A DNA stretch of 35,242 nucleotides from Nocardiopsis sp. CNR-923 (GTDB lineage Bacteria; Actinomycetota; Actinomycetes; Streptosporangiales; Streptosporangiaceae). The first letter of the stretch is position 1; the number at the start of each line of letters is the position of its first letter. Both the position numbers and the translations under genes were made by a program. This document shows positions 26,194-34,043 of the stretch, piece by piece. Under the pieces are notes generated by a model that did no database searches, was not told the DNA's origin, and was given only the letters and a program-made list of their open reading frames with translations. The stretch spans positions 1-35,242 of the forward strand of contig NZ_MKKC01000096.1 of NCBI RefSeq assembly GCF_001942255.1. The letters run 5' to 3'.

Positions 26194-27684
26194 TCACCCC
26201 ACGGGTCCCGCCGGAGGGATGACCGGCAGGCCGCAGGGCGCCCCCTCGGCCAGGAGCCGCCGGATCCGCTCCGTGTCCAGGTGCCGCTCGACGAGATCGC
26301 CGAGGGCGTCTAGGCGGGCCTCGCGCTCCGCCGCGAAGTCGGTGTCCCCAGCCGGGACGTAACCGCGGCCCGCCGCCCGGGCGACGTCCCCGAGGAACGC
26401 GCGCCGGAAGGCGTCGTTCTCCAGGGCGCCGTGCCAGGTCGTCCCCCAGACCGCCCCCCGCCGACAACCGTCCAGGAACGGCTCCGCGCCGTGCACGTCG
26501 ACACGTCCGTGATGGATCTCGTAACCGGCCACGCGTTCGCCGTAGGCGGTTCCCACCGGGCGCCCCAATGTCTTGTCCGGCGCGAAACCCACGGTGGTGG
26601 GAAGCAGCCCCAGCCCGGCCACGCGACCCGCCCCCGACTCCACGGGGTCGTCGATCCACCGGGAGAGCATCTGGTAACCGCCGCACACGCCCAGGATCGG
26701 GCGGCCTCGGACGGCCCGGTCGGCGAGCACCGGCGCGAGGCCGCGCTCGCGCAGCCAGGCCAGGTCCGCGACGGTCGCCCGGCTTCCCGGAAGGACCACG
26801 AGGTCGGCGTCGGCCAGCTGGTGCGGCGCGGTCACGAAACGCACGTCGACACCGGGTTCCACGGTCAGGGCGTCGACGTCGGTGAAGTTGCTGATCCGGG
26901 GGTAGCGGACCACCGCCACGCGCAGGACCTCACCCAGCGGCGGACGCATCGGCCCGCGGGCGACGTCCAGTGCCAGTGAGTCCTCGACGTCCAGCCACAG
27001 CCCCTCCAACCAAGGGAGCACCCCGAGCACAGGGCGCCCCGTCAGGGCCCGGAGCATCTCCAGACCGGGCTCCAGGAGTTCCCGTGAGCCGCGGAACTTG
27101 TTCACCACGAACCCGGCCACCAGCGCCTGGTCCCGTGCGTCCAGCAACGCCAGGGTGCCGAACATGGACGCGAAAACGCCGCCGCGGTCGATGTCGCCGA
27201 CGACCACCACCGGCAGGTCGGCGGCGCGGGCCAGACCCATGTTCGCGATGTCGCCCGCGCGCAGGTTGATCTCAGCCGGGCTGCCGGCACCCTCGCAGAC
27301 GACCACGTCGTACCGGGCGCGCAGGCGCGCCAGCGCCTTCAGGGAGGCCTCGCGCATGCGCTCACGCCGGTCCCCGTAGCCGAGGGCGTCGACGTCGCCG
27401 ACCGCGCGGCCGTTGAGGACGACCTGGCTGCGGCCGTCGCCCCCGGGCTTGAGCAGTACGGGGTTCATGTCCGCGGTCGGTTCGATGCCGCACGCCGCCG
27501 CCTGCATGGCCTGGGCGCGGCCGATCTCCGCGCCCCCGGGTGTGACCACCGAGTTGAGCGACATGTTCTGGGCCTTGAAGGGCGCCACACTGACGCCCTC
27601 CCTGGCCAGCCAGCGGCACAGACCAGCCGTGACCACACTCTTGCCCGCGTCCGAGGTGGTCCCCGCGACCAGCAGCGCGTTCAC
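26194..27684 (-). CDS. cobQ: Cobyric acid synthase CobQ (glutamine-hydrolysing)
   Basis: A 496-residue two-domain amidotransferase. The GTG start at 27684-27682 overlaps the cobD stop (GTGA) and gives [18 protein letters not shown], the correct N-terminal nucleotide-binding loop; an upstream GTG would add unrelated residues. Other family blocks are [50 protein letters not shown] and [11 protein letters not shown]. The C-terminal glutaminase domain has [12 protein letters not shown], catalytic Cys in [11 protein letters not shown] and EIHHGR. It amidates positions b, d, e and g of adenosylcobyrinic diamide. Translationally coupled to cobD. Confidence 0.96.
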   Translation of the reverse strand: MNALLVAGTTSDAGKSVVTAGLCRWLAREGVSVAPFKAQNMSLNSVVTPGGAEIGRAQAMQAAACGIEPTADMNPVLLKPGGDGRSQVVLNGRAVGDVDALGYGDRRERMREASLKALARLRARYDVVVCEGAGSPAEINLRAGDIANMGLARAADLPVVVVGDIDRGGVFASMFGTLALLDARDQALVAGFVVNKFRGSRELLEPGLEMLRALTGRPVLGVLPWLEGLWLDVEDSLALDVARGPMRPPLGEVLRVAVVRYPRISNFTDVDALTVEPGVDVRFVTAPHQLADADLVVLPGSRATVADLAWLRERGLAPVLADRAVRGRPILGVCGGYQMLSRWIDDPVESGAGRVAGLGLLPTTVGFAPDKTLGRPVGTAYGERVAGYEIHHGRVDVHGAEPFLDGCRRGAVWGTTWHGALENDAFRRAFLGDVARAAGRGYVPAGDTDFAAEREARLDALGDLVERHLDTERIRRLLAEGAPCGLPVIPPAGPVG

Positions 27685-28567
27685 CGCGCCACCCCGACCG
27701 CCACGGCCAGGGCCAGGACGTTGACCGCCCTCGCCAGGCACACCGCGCGCCGGATGTCGGCGACCTCGACGGATGGTCCGTCACCCAGCACCGGCCTGTG
27801 CTCCTCCCGGCCCGCGTACGCGTTGACGCCGCCCAGGGACCGACCGAGCGCGCCCGCGAACGCGGCCTCGCACTGACCGGCGTTCGGGCTGGGGTGGGCG
27901 TTTCCGTCGCGGCGCCACGCCCGCCACGCCCGCTGGACGTCGCCGCCCACCACGGGCGCCGCCAGGACGGTCAACAGGGCGGTGAGCCTGGCGGGCCCCC
28001 ACCCGGCGAGGTCGTCCAGGCGTGCCGCGGCCGTGCCGAACCGTGCGTACCGGGCGTTCCGGCGGCCCACCATGGCGTCCAGGGTGTTCACCGCGCGAAA
28101 CCCCGCGAGACCGGGGACCCCCGCGAGAGCACCCCAGACGAGGGGGCCCACGACCGCGTCGGAGGTGTTCTCGGCGACGGACTCCACGACCGCGCGTGCG
28201 ATCTGGCCCTGGTCCAGCTCCGCGGGATCACGACCGCACAGGCCCCTGAGGAGTCCACGTGCCCGCTCCAGATCGCCGGCCTCCAGCGCGTCGGCGACCC
28301 TCCCGGCCTCGCGCCCCAGCATGGAACCCCCGAGCGTCGCCCACGTGGTGACGGCAGTCGGCGCGACCCCGCGCACCAGCGAACCGGCCACCACGACCGG
28401 TGCCACGCGCCCGCGGCGAAGAGTGCCCCCGCCCACCGTGAGTCCCGGTAGACGAGGCGTTCCCATTCCTGCGCGACACGGCCGAAGAGGGCCACGGGGT
28501 GTCCACGGCGAGGGTCCGGCACCACCGCATCGAGCAGGAAACCAGCCACCAGTCCTAGAGATCGCAC
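27681..28567 (-). CDS. cobD: Adenosylcobinamide-phosphate synthase CobD/CbiB (one apparent frameshift)
   Basis: Corrected length is about 295 residues, normal for CobD/CbiB. GTG at 28567 gives [20 protein letters not shown], then [11 protein letters not shown], the conserved opening (G-x-x-x-D…P-x-x-x-HPV). The second frame continues [13 protein letters not shown], then [38 protein letters not shown] and [17 protein letters not shown] residues, all typical. This integral membrane enzyme attaches aminopropanol (or its phosphate) to adenosylcobyric acid, the product of the coupled cobQ gene. The break lies near 28408-28416 in a G/C run; one added base restores continuity. Confidence 0.93.
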
Positions 28568-28616
28568 CCGACCACGGTATCGGTGTCAACAGCCGCTCCA
28601 GGCAAGCCCAAACCGC

Positions 28617-28634
28617 GGCAAACCAACGTTTGCC
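28617..28634. promoter_or_regulatory. 18-bp palindrome between cobD and the 18-aa micro-ORF
   Basis: GGCAAAC-CAAC-GTTTGCC is a perfect dyad with 7-bp arms. It overlaps the -35 of the promoter candidate for the plus-strand micro-ORF and lies 50 nt upstream of cobD, so a bound regulator could act on either. A related half-site (GGCAAGCCC) lies about 20 nt to the left. Confidence 0.5.
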
Positions 28635-28658
28635 ACGCAATGTATTCGCCCATACACC
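28630..28658 (+). promoter_or_regulatory. Candidate promoter of the 18-aa micro-ORF
   Basis: TTGCCA (5 of 6 to the -35 consensus) and TACACC (3 of 6 to the -10) are 17 nt apart. A start near 28665 would give a 30-nt leader and, with the hairpin at 28759-28782, a transcript of about 120 nt. Confidence 0.35.
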
Positions 28659-28695
28659 TAGAGCGTCCTACAGTCGACCGTGAAGGGAAAGCCCG

Positions 28696-28752
28696 ATGCT
28701 GGTCACACTGGCGTCCATGATGCTCCTCGCGGGTCAGTGGTGGATGTTCTGA
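28696..28752 (+). CDS. 18-residue hydrophobic micro-ORF
   Basis: ATG at 28696 to TGA at 28750-28752 encodes MLVTLASMMLLAGQWWMF, with a GAAGGGA ribosome site 7-8 nt before. A GC hairpin starts 7 nt after the stop. The residues would form a short membrane-inserting helix ending in two Trp. The Trp pair recalls attenuator leaders, but no trp gene follows; the next plus-strand gene is tRNA-Arg 364 nt away. It may be a membrane micro-peptide or a leader without its operon. No family recognised. Confidence 0.45.
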   Translation: MLVTLASMMLLAGQWWMF

Positions 28753-28758
28753 CCCGCC

Positions 28759-28782
28759 GGGCCGCCCTCCGAGGGGCGGCCC
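28759..28782 (+). terminator. Hairpin after the 18-aa micro-ORF
   Basis: GGGCCGCCC (28759-28767) and GGGCGGCCC (28774-28782) pair over 9 bp with a 6-nt loop, directly after the micro-ORF stop. It should end a short transcript. Confidence 0.7.
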
Positions 28783-28962
28783 CGTCGGACTTCGCGAAAC
28801 GCCAGCGGCACAGCACCGCATCGGGGGTTAATCACCGGTAACGTGGTGCACGAGGCCCATAGCACCCGGTTTGGTGGAGCACGAGTGGTAACGAGACGCA
28901 TCTACGAATGACTGTCGTTGGTCAGGCTTTGCCCGGCTGTGGGCGACATCAGACGAATACCC

Positions 28963-28968
28963 TAGAAT
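28963..28968 (+). promoter_or_regulatory. Candidate -10 box for tRNA-Arg
   Basis: TAGAAT matches the -10 consensus at 5 of 6. No convincing -35 is 16-18 nt upstream. The distance to the tRNA (148 nt) implies a leader that is processed away, as is common. Confidence 0.3.
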
Positions 28969-29115
28969 GTCTGCCCGGGACGCCCCAGGCACCACGACTC
29001 GGGTCCTCCGATCGCAGGTCGCCGCCCCGGCCCCCGCCCAGGGAGGCAGCACCCCAACCGCGCCAAGGGTAACGGCACGGCAACGCGCTGCCACCCAAGG
29101 CGACAATTGAAACAG

Positions 29116-29191
29116 GCACCCGTAGCTCAGTGGATAGAGCACCGGACTTCTAATCCGATGGCCGCAGGTTCGAATCCTGCCGGGTGCGCCA
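29116..29191 (+). tRNA. tRNA-Arg (anticodon TCT)
   Basis: The 76-nt sequence folds as a full cloverleaf: acceptor arms GCACCCG/CGGGTGC, D arm with AGCTCAGTGGATAGAGC, anticodon stem CCGGA/TCCGA-type pairing around loop CTTCTAA with anticodon TCT, T arm GCAGG-TTCGAAT-CCTGC, discriminator G and an encoded CCA (29189-29191). It reads AGA codons, rare in this genome. tRNA genes for rare Arg codons are frequent integration sites, but no second copy of the 3' end is in the window. Confidence 0.97.
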
Positions 29192-29240
29192 CAAAACCCC
29201 AGGTCAAACGGGGTGCGCGAGTCGAACAGACGAGGTGCGC

Positions 29241-29256
29241 GGCCCCGTTCGGGGCC
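29241..29256 (+). terminator. Probable tRNA-Arg terminator hairpin
   Basis: GGCCCC-GTTC-GGGGCC forms a 6-bp stem with a 4-nt loop 50 nt past the tRNA end. No T run follows. Confidence 0.55.
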
Positions 29257-29258
29257 TG

Positions 29259-29324
29259 AAATGCTCCGTGTGTGCTCCCCAGTGCAAGGTCCCGTACACG
29301 TGGGCCCCACCTCGCGGAGCATTT
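29259..29324. repeat. Perfect 10-bp inverted repeat downstream of tRNA-Arg
   Basis: AAATGCTCCG (29259-29268) and CGGAGCATTT (29315-29324) are exact reverse complements enclosing 46 nt. If transcribed it makes a long stem-loop; the right arm ends in TTTT, as a terminator would. It may also mark the end of an excised element or a small RNA. Confidence 0.5.
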
Positions 29325-29955
29325 TGCCATCCCGTGACCCTACGGGACGGTCCTGAACCCGACCCCGGGGCAGCCCCACGTGCGCCCACCAGCGCCCCAC
29401 AGCCGCCCCGACGCCACGCGGACATCCCCGGAACCCAAACGCACGCCTTGAGCGTGGACCCTGCCCTGTGCCGCCGCGTCGGTACCCGAACACCCCTACC
29501 CCAGGGGCCAGCCAGGCGTGGCAACCGCCCACACACGCCGACACCGCCGCCCAGGTGTCACCCCTTGATCCCGGGACCAGGCACCCGCCTCAACCGTCGC
29601 CGTGCGGCCCACCCCTGGCCGGGCTCGCCGAACACATCGTCGGTGTCTTTGGCAACGCTGTGGGGCTTGGCGCCAGCGCCTGGTGACGCTGCCGATGCCC
29701 GGTGACGGGATGAAGGCGCTCCTCGGACGCGAGGCGGATGCCGAGTTCCACGCACGTGTCCGGAACCGGTCACACCGTGTTGTAGGTCCACCGCGTATCG
29801 TCCCTGACCTGGTGCGACTCGACGCGATGGGCCTGCCGGGCACGGCTCCCGCAACCGTGTCCGGGCGGAAAATGTCCCGCGAGACTGACACAATCGGGAC
29901 AGTACGCACACACCGCTCTATTCCCGACACGATAGGTGTGTGAGGCGGGTGCGCC
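29325..29955. other. Region without well-supported gene, tRNA-Arg to toxin locus
   Basis: Two weak plus-strand frames are visible: 29468-29686 (72 codons, Pro-rich, ending GLAEHIVGVFGNAVGLGASA-W) and 29695-29943 (82 aa, MPGDGMKALLGREADAEFHA at the start). Both have mixed third-position base use and no family features; the ends look more coding than the beginnings, so they may be relics. A dyad TGTCCCG-15-CGGGACA (29875-29903 region) precedes the small ORF at 29956. Confidence 0.35.
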
Positions 29956-30126
29956 GTGCCCGAACGCAAACGGACCAGGGAGAAGGTCAGGAGTGAAGTT
30001 CGACGTCGTGTCCCCCGACCACGAGAGGGGAACCGCGAGATGGCCCTGGAGTCCCAGCGCAACGCCGGAGAAGTCCCCGAACCGGAGAACACCGCCCCGC
30101 CACGGGGCAACGCGCGGATCGTCTGA
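29956..30126 (+). CDS. 56-residue basic/acidic small ORF upstream of the toxin gene
   Basis: GTG at 29956 to TGA at 30124-30126. The first half is strongly basic (MPERKRTREKVRSEVRRRVP, then RPREGNRE), the second acidic and Pro-rich (SQRNAGEVPEPENTAPPRGN). It ends 65 nt before the toxin start on the same strand, and could be a small partner or chaperone-like protein of the secreted toxin, or a remnant. No family recognised; a GGAG-type ribosome site is not obvious. Confidence 0.35.
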   Translation: MPERKRTREKVRSEVRRRVPRPREGNREMALESQRNAGEVPEPENTAPPRGNARIV

Positions 30127-30191
30127 CCCGCGTCCCCGCCCTGCCCCGGATTCCCCCGCGCCCCCGCCCTCTCCTCAGCGAAGGACCCCCT

Positions 30192-32987
30192 GTGCCCCCA
30201 GCCGACACTCCCGCCGCCGGTGCACCGTTGACCATCGAAGAGCAACGAGGCATGCTCACCGACGGCGACGACAAGATCAGCCCCGCCACGTTCCCAGTAC
30301 CGACCCCCTCACCCGGCTACATCGAGACCCTCGCCTCCCAGTTGCGCACGTCCGGTGGGGCGATCAGCGACATCGGCCACGACATCAACTCCTCCTGGGG
30401 CGGCCTGACCGGCTGCTACGTCGCCCCCGAGGCCGGAGAGCTCTACACCGTGCTGAACCCGGTGGCCACCGACGGCGACACCGTCTCCGACGGACTGGAC
30501 ACAGCCGCCAGCGCTCTGGCGGACTTCGCCGACGCGCTCACCGGCATCAAGTCCCGTTGGGAGAGGCTACGTAACGAGGCGACGGAGTTCCGCAACCGCA
30601 TCGACGCCGAGGGCGACGAGTGGCGTGAGGCCGAGGGGCTCAAGGGGGTCTTCGGTATCGGCCAGAGCCCCAACGTCGCCGAGAACAACGGCTACATCAC
30701 CCGAGGCGAGAGGCTGATCGAGGACTACGCCGAGGCCGAACGGAACTGCGCCAACCGGATCAACGCCGGAGTCCCCGGCCGCACCCGGTTCGCGGCGATG
30801 CCCGAGGGCGACGGCGACCTCGACTCCGGTGTCTTCTACCACGGCTACGAGCAGGACCTGTCGGATCTGGCCACCGCGTGGGGCATGGAGGCGGCCACCA
30901 CCGACGAGCACTGGTGGGTGGACGTGGGCGCCGCCGTGGGCGACTGGGCCGTGGGCGCGGCCGAGGGCTTGGGCGCGATGGTCGGCGCGCACAGCTCCGA
31001 GGGCTGGTTCCAGATGTCCTGGGGTGATGCCCTGTGGGAGAACTGGGAGGGCACCGCCCAGTCGTTGTCCTCGCTGGCGGGGATGTACGACGCCGAGTCC
31101 GACTCGTGGGGTTGGTCCGGTTGGGGCACGGTGGGGTCGGCTTGGAGGGACCTGGCGCACTCGGTGGTGCCGTGGGAGGAGTGGGACGACCGGCCGGGCT
31201 ACGTGATCGGCACCGCCGTGCTCAACATCGGGGTGACGGCGTTGGGCGCGGCGCTGTCCGCGACGGGTGTGGGCGCGGCGGTGGGTGTGCCGCTCATAGC
31301 CTGGCGCGGCGCGTCCATCGTCAACGGTATGGGCGGTGGTCGGGTTCCGGACATCGACGTACCCGACGTGAACTCGCCCGGCATCGGCGTCAACCTGAAC
31401 CTGCCGAACTTCGTCGGGGGTTCGCGGGAGCTGTTCCGCCTCGACACCTCCCGCTTCGATCTGAGCGGGCTGAGCCCGCAACGGTTGTCGGACGTCAAGG
31501 GCGCGGTGGAGCGGCTGACCGCCCGGTTCGGCGGCGGGGACGGCTCCGAGGGCACGCAGACCCCCGGTGGGCCGTCCACCCCGCGGACCGTGGCCGACGA
31601 CGGCGCGGAGGCGACCGGCCCCCGCAACAGCCGCGCCGTGCCCGAGGATCCCACCGCACAAGACCTGGACGACGCCCTCACGGTGCAGGATGTGCTCGAT
31701 CCGAACTCGCCCGAGGCCGCACGGCTGCGAGGGCGGTACGAGGGCGACTTCCTGGAGAACGACGTCCGCTCCGACGGCAGCCCGGGCAGCTGGGAGCCTC
31801 GCAGCACAGCGGTACCGACGGGCCGGAGACCGATGGCGCGCGGGTTCCGGCGGGCGTGGGCGGTCGTGGCGACGACACACTGCACGTGTCCAGGGACACC
31901 CCCAGCCCGACTCCGGACCGCCGGGCGGACCTCACCGACATTGGTGACCGTCGGCACGACGGTGACCGCACGCCCGACAGGGGCGTGGACGCGCTGAGCG
32001 ATCGCGACGCGAACCTGCGTGATCGCGGGCCGGACGCCACCAACAAGGTGGACGAGACCACACCCCGCAGCCGCGACACCGACGACAACGGCACCACCGA
32101 CCGGTCACCGGACTCGCGCACCGCCGCGGCTGTCACTGACAGCACAAACAACACCGACACCACCGACAGTGGCAGCGACGATTCCGCGAACACCAACACT
32201 GCCAACGACTCTAGTAGCCAGGACCCGCCCCTCGCAGACGCGGACAACGGTGACAACGGGAGTGATAGCAGAGGTACTGGCTCCACAGACGACCAGGGGA
32301 ACGGAAGCGGACTAGGAGCGCGTCCCGCCGATAGCGGGAGCCATCCGGGCCCTGGAACGCCACCGGTGGATCCGACACCGGAACAGAGGATGCAGGTCGC
32401 CTATGATCAGATTTCCCACGGCGCGGTCACATTTAGTGATAACGTCGAGGCTGCAAGGTACGGCGCGAACTACTGGAACGACTACGCTGATAAGCTTCCT
32501 CCCAATCAGAGGGAGTCGCTATTCAACTACACATCTGATCCCCCGCATTCACCGAACTACGAGGAGATCAACGGTCACCTGCGAAGTGGAACTCCGCCCG
32601 CACCAGGCGTTTTTGGACGACATCTCACGCATTGACGAAGCGCTGCGCGGAAGGCCTGTCCCGGAGGATGTGGTCGTCACCCGAGGAACAGGGTTGGGGC
32701 ATATCAGCATTCCACCATGGCAGATGAAGTACGAGACGAGCGGTTTCACGGACCAGGGATACATGTCGACTTCTCTGGGTGGCCCAGCGCCAGCATTCGC
32801 GAGCAACGACGCCATTTTGCACCTACGCGTTCCTCGGGGCACTCCCGCATTGTGGGTGGAACGAGTCTCCGCATTCGGGGGCGGCGAGCGAGAATTGATG
32901 CTGGGACGTGGAACCACGTACCGTGTGACGGAAGCGGTTCTGGCGGATGACGGCCAATGGCATATCTATGCTGAGGTCGTTCCTTAA
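30192..32987 (+). CDS. WXG100-type polymorphic toxin with C-terminal ADP-ribosyltransferase domain (two apparent frameshifts)
   Basis: Corrected length is about 931 residues. GTG at 30192 follows GAAGGA. Residues about 35-150 are a helical WXG100/ESX-like leader (SPGYIETLASQLRTSGGAIS, then SSWGG as the W-x-G turn), suggesting type VII export. A middle region carries one hydrophobic stretch (GTAVLNIGVTALGAALSATG). A long acidic Asp/Thr/Ser/Asn-rich linker follows (about 31,950-32,330). The C-terminal about 200 residues match the clostridial-type ADP-ribosyltransferase fold: YGANYWNDYADKLPP and EEINGHLR entry, Arg in VVVTRGTG, S-T-S in GYMSTSLGG, and E-x-E in GGGERELMLGRGT. So R-S-E catalytic residues are complete. 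Breaks lie near 31800 and near 32612 (one T too many). The tip has lower G+C than the body. Immunity gene is 14 nt downstream. Confidence 0.8.
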
Positions 32988-33001
32988 ATTCGGAGGCTGG
33001 A

Positions 33002-33394
33002 ATGAATAAAAGCGGGCATGACAACGGTAGAATCACCGATAATCTTCCCTTCACTCCAGCTGGAGAGAGAGAAGGTTTTGCCTATACGACCAAGGGAACG
33101 GTGTCCTACGTACCGGTGGCCAACGAAGGAGTTGTTCTTGGTTACCTGTGGTGGAGTGACGCTGAGAACGCCGCAGGTTTCGAGCCGCGACCTACGGCGG
33201 GCAACAGGGCTTTCCATGCGGCAGTCTCTTGGACTGACGGGCTACATAGGACCGAATACCAGCATCTGACGCCCTCACAGGTGGTGGCCAGACTGGCAGA
33301 CGACTACGGCGGTCCGGTATCGGGGCACGTTGTCTCAGGAGCTACAGAAGAGGCTCCTAGTCATGAGGCACTCAAACAGATCGCGCGTCGATGA
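33002..33394 (+). CDS. Candidate immunity protein for the ADP-ribosyltransferase toxin
   Basis: A 130-residue soluble protein (MNKSGHDNGRITDNLPFTPA start, VVLGYLWWSDAENAAGFEPR in the middle, HEALKQIARR end). The ATG follows GGAGG at 32992-32996 and lies 14 nt past the toxin stop, the usual place for an immunity gene. No signal peptide and no membrane segment, so it would act in the cytoplasm by binding the toxin domain. G+C and codon use are below the genome level, as in the toxin tip. I do not recognise a family; the role is inferred from position and size. Confidence 0.6.
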   Translation: MNKSGHDNGRITDNLPFTPAGEREGFAYTTKGTVSYVPVANEGVVLGYLWWSDAENAAGFEPRPTAGNRAFHAAVSWTDGLHRTEYQHLTPSQVVARLADDYGGPVSGHVVSGATEEAPSHEALKQIARR

Positions 33395-33461
33395 TGCGCC
33401 CCTGTCTCCTGAGGGTTGTCTTTCCTGGTCGCTTTTCTGTTCCGTGATCTGAAGTGGAGGG

Positions 33462-33491
33462 GGTGGGCTCCGTTTTTCCAGGGAGCCCACC
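33462..33491. terminator. Hairpin between immunity gene and small membrane ORF
   Basis: Arms 33462-33471 (GGTGGGCTCC) and 33482-33491 (its reverse complement apart from the outermost G-C pair) form 10 bp with a 10-nt loop. It is 68 nt past the immunity stop and 3 nt past the stop of the minus-strand ORF, so it can serve both. Confidence 0.65.
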
Positions 33492-33493
33492 TG

Positions 33494-33667
33494 TCAGGAA
33501 TCCGGTCGCAGCCATCGACCGCCACGCGTCGTCTCGATAGGCGCGCTCAAAAACGACACGGACACCAACAGCCAGACGAAGGGGCCGAAGAGCGAAGGCC
33601 AGATGGAGTGGTGCGTGACGAGCCGCACGAGTTGCCGACTCCCGCGTCCCCGTGTCGAGTTCTTCAC
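33494..33667 (-). CDS. 57-residue single-span membrane ORF
   Basis: GTG at 33667-33665 to TGA at 33496-33494. Product begins MKNSTRGRGSRQLVRLVTHH and contains one hydrophobic span (SIWPSLFGPFVWLLVSVSFL), then SAPIETTRGGRWLRPDS. Third codon positions are strongly G/C, unlike the surrounding lower-GC sequence, so it looks truly coded. A hairpin follows directly. It may be a small membrane protein or the tail of a lost gene. No family recognised. Confidence 0.45.
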   Translation of the reverse strand: MKNSTRGRGSRQLVRLVTHHSIWPSLFGPFVWLLVSVSFLSAPIETTRGGRWLRPDS

Positions 33668-34043
33668 CGATGTCCTGACAGTCGCCTACCGGGTCCCGTG
33701 TCGGCTGCTCGAGTGCTTTAGATCCAATCTCGACCACGCAGCAACCTCATTTCAGGATTGGCCATTAGATTGCGCTCAGCGACTTTTGATCCGATCGGCC
33801 CTAGGCATAGGGAAGTCCCAAGCCGGACAAGGTTACATCGAATGACAGCGAGAGGCGAAAGTAATCCACTTTTTGACGCCAGTGAGATCACCGCCCCGTT
33901 CACTCTGGCAGCGGTCTTCCTGTCGGTAGACAGCTCGTCACCGACCACCACCATGACCTCCTGCCGTCCACCGCCACCACGTACGCCAGCCCCTTCCCCT
34001 GACTGACCAACGAACCGAAGGACACACCTTGACCGGAGACAAC
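33668..34043. other. Lower-GC spacer before the lipoprotein gene
   Basis: Weak frames exist on both strands (for example plus 33842-34006, minus 33718-33954), but codon usage and residues are unconvincing. The lower G+C continues from the toxin tip and suggests imported DNA. No clear promoter for the lipoprotein is placed. Confidence 0.35.

Noticed and set aside
28696..28782. trp attenuator
   Set aside because: The peptide has a Trp pair and a hairpin, but no alternative antiterminator and no trp gene downstream.
29116..33400. Integrative island bounded by tRNA-Arg att repeats
   Set aside because: No second copy of the tRNA 3' end and no integrase gene in the window.
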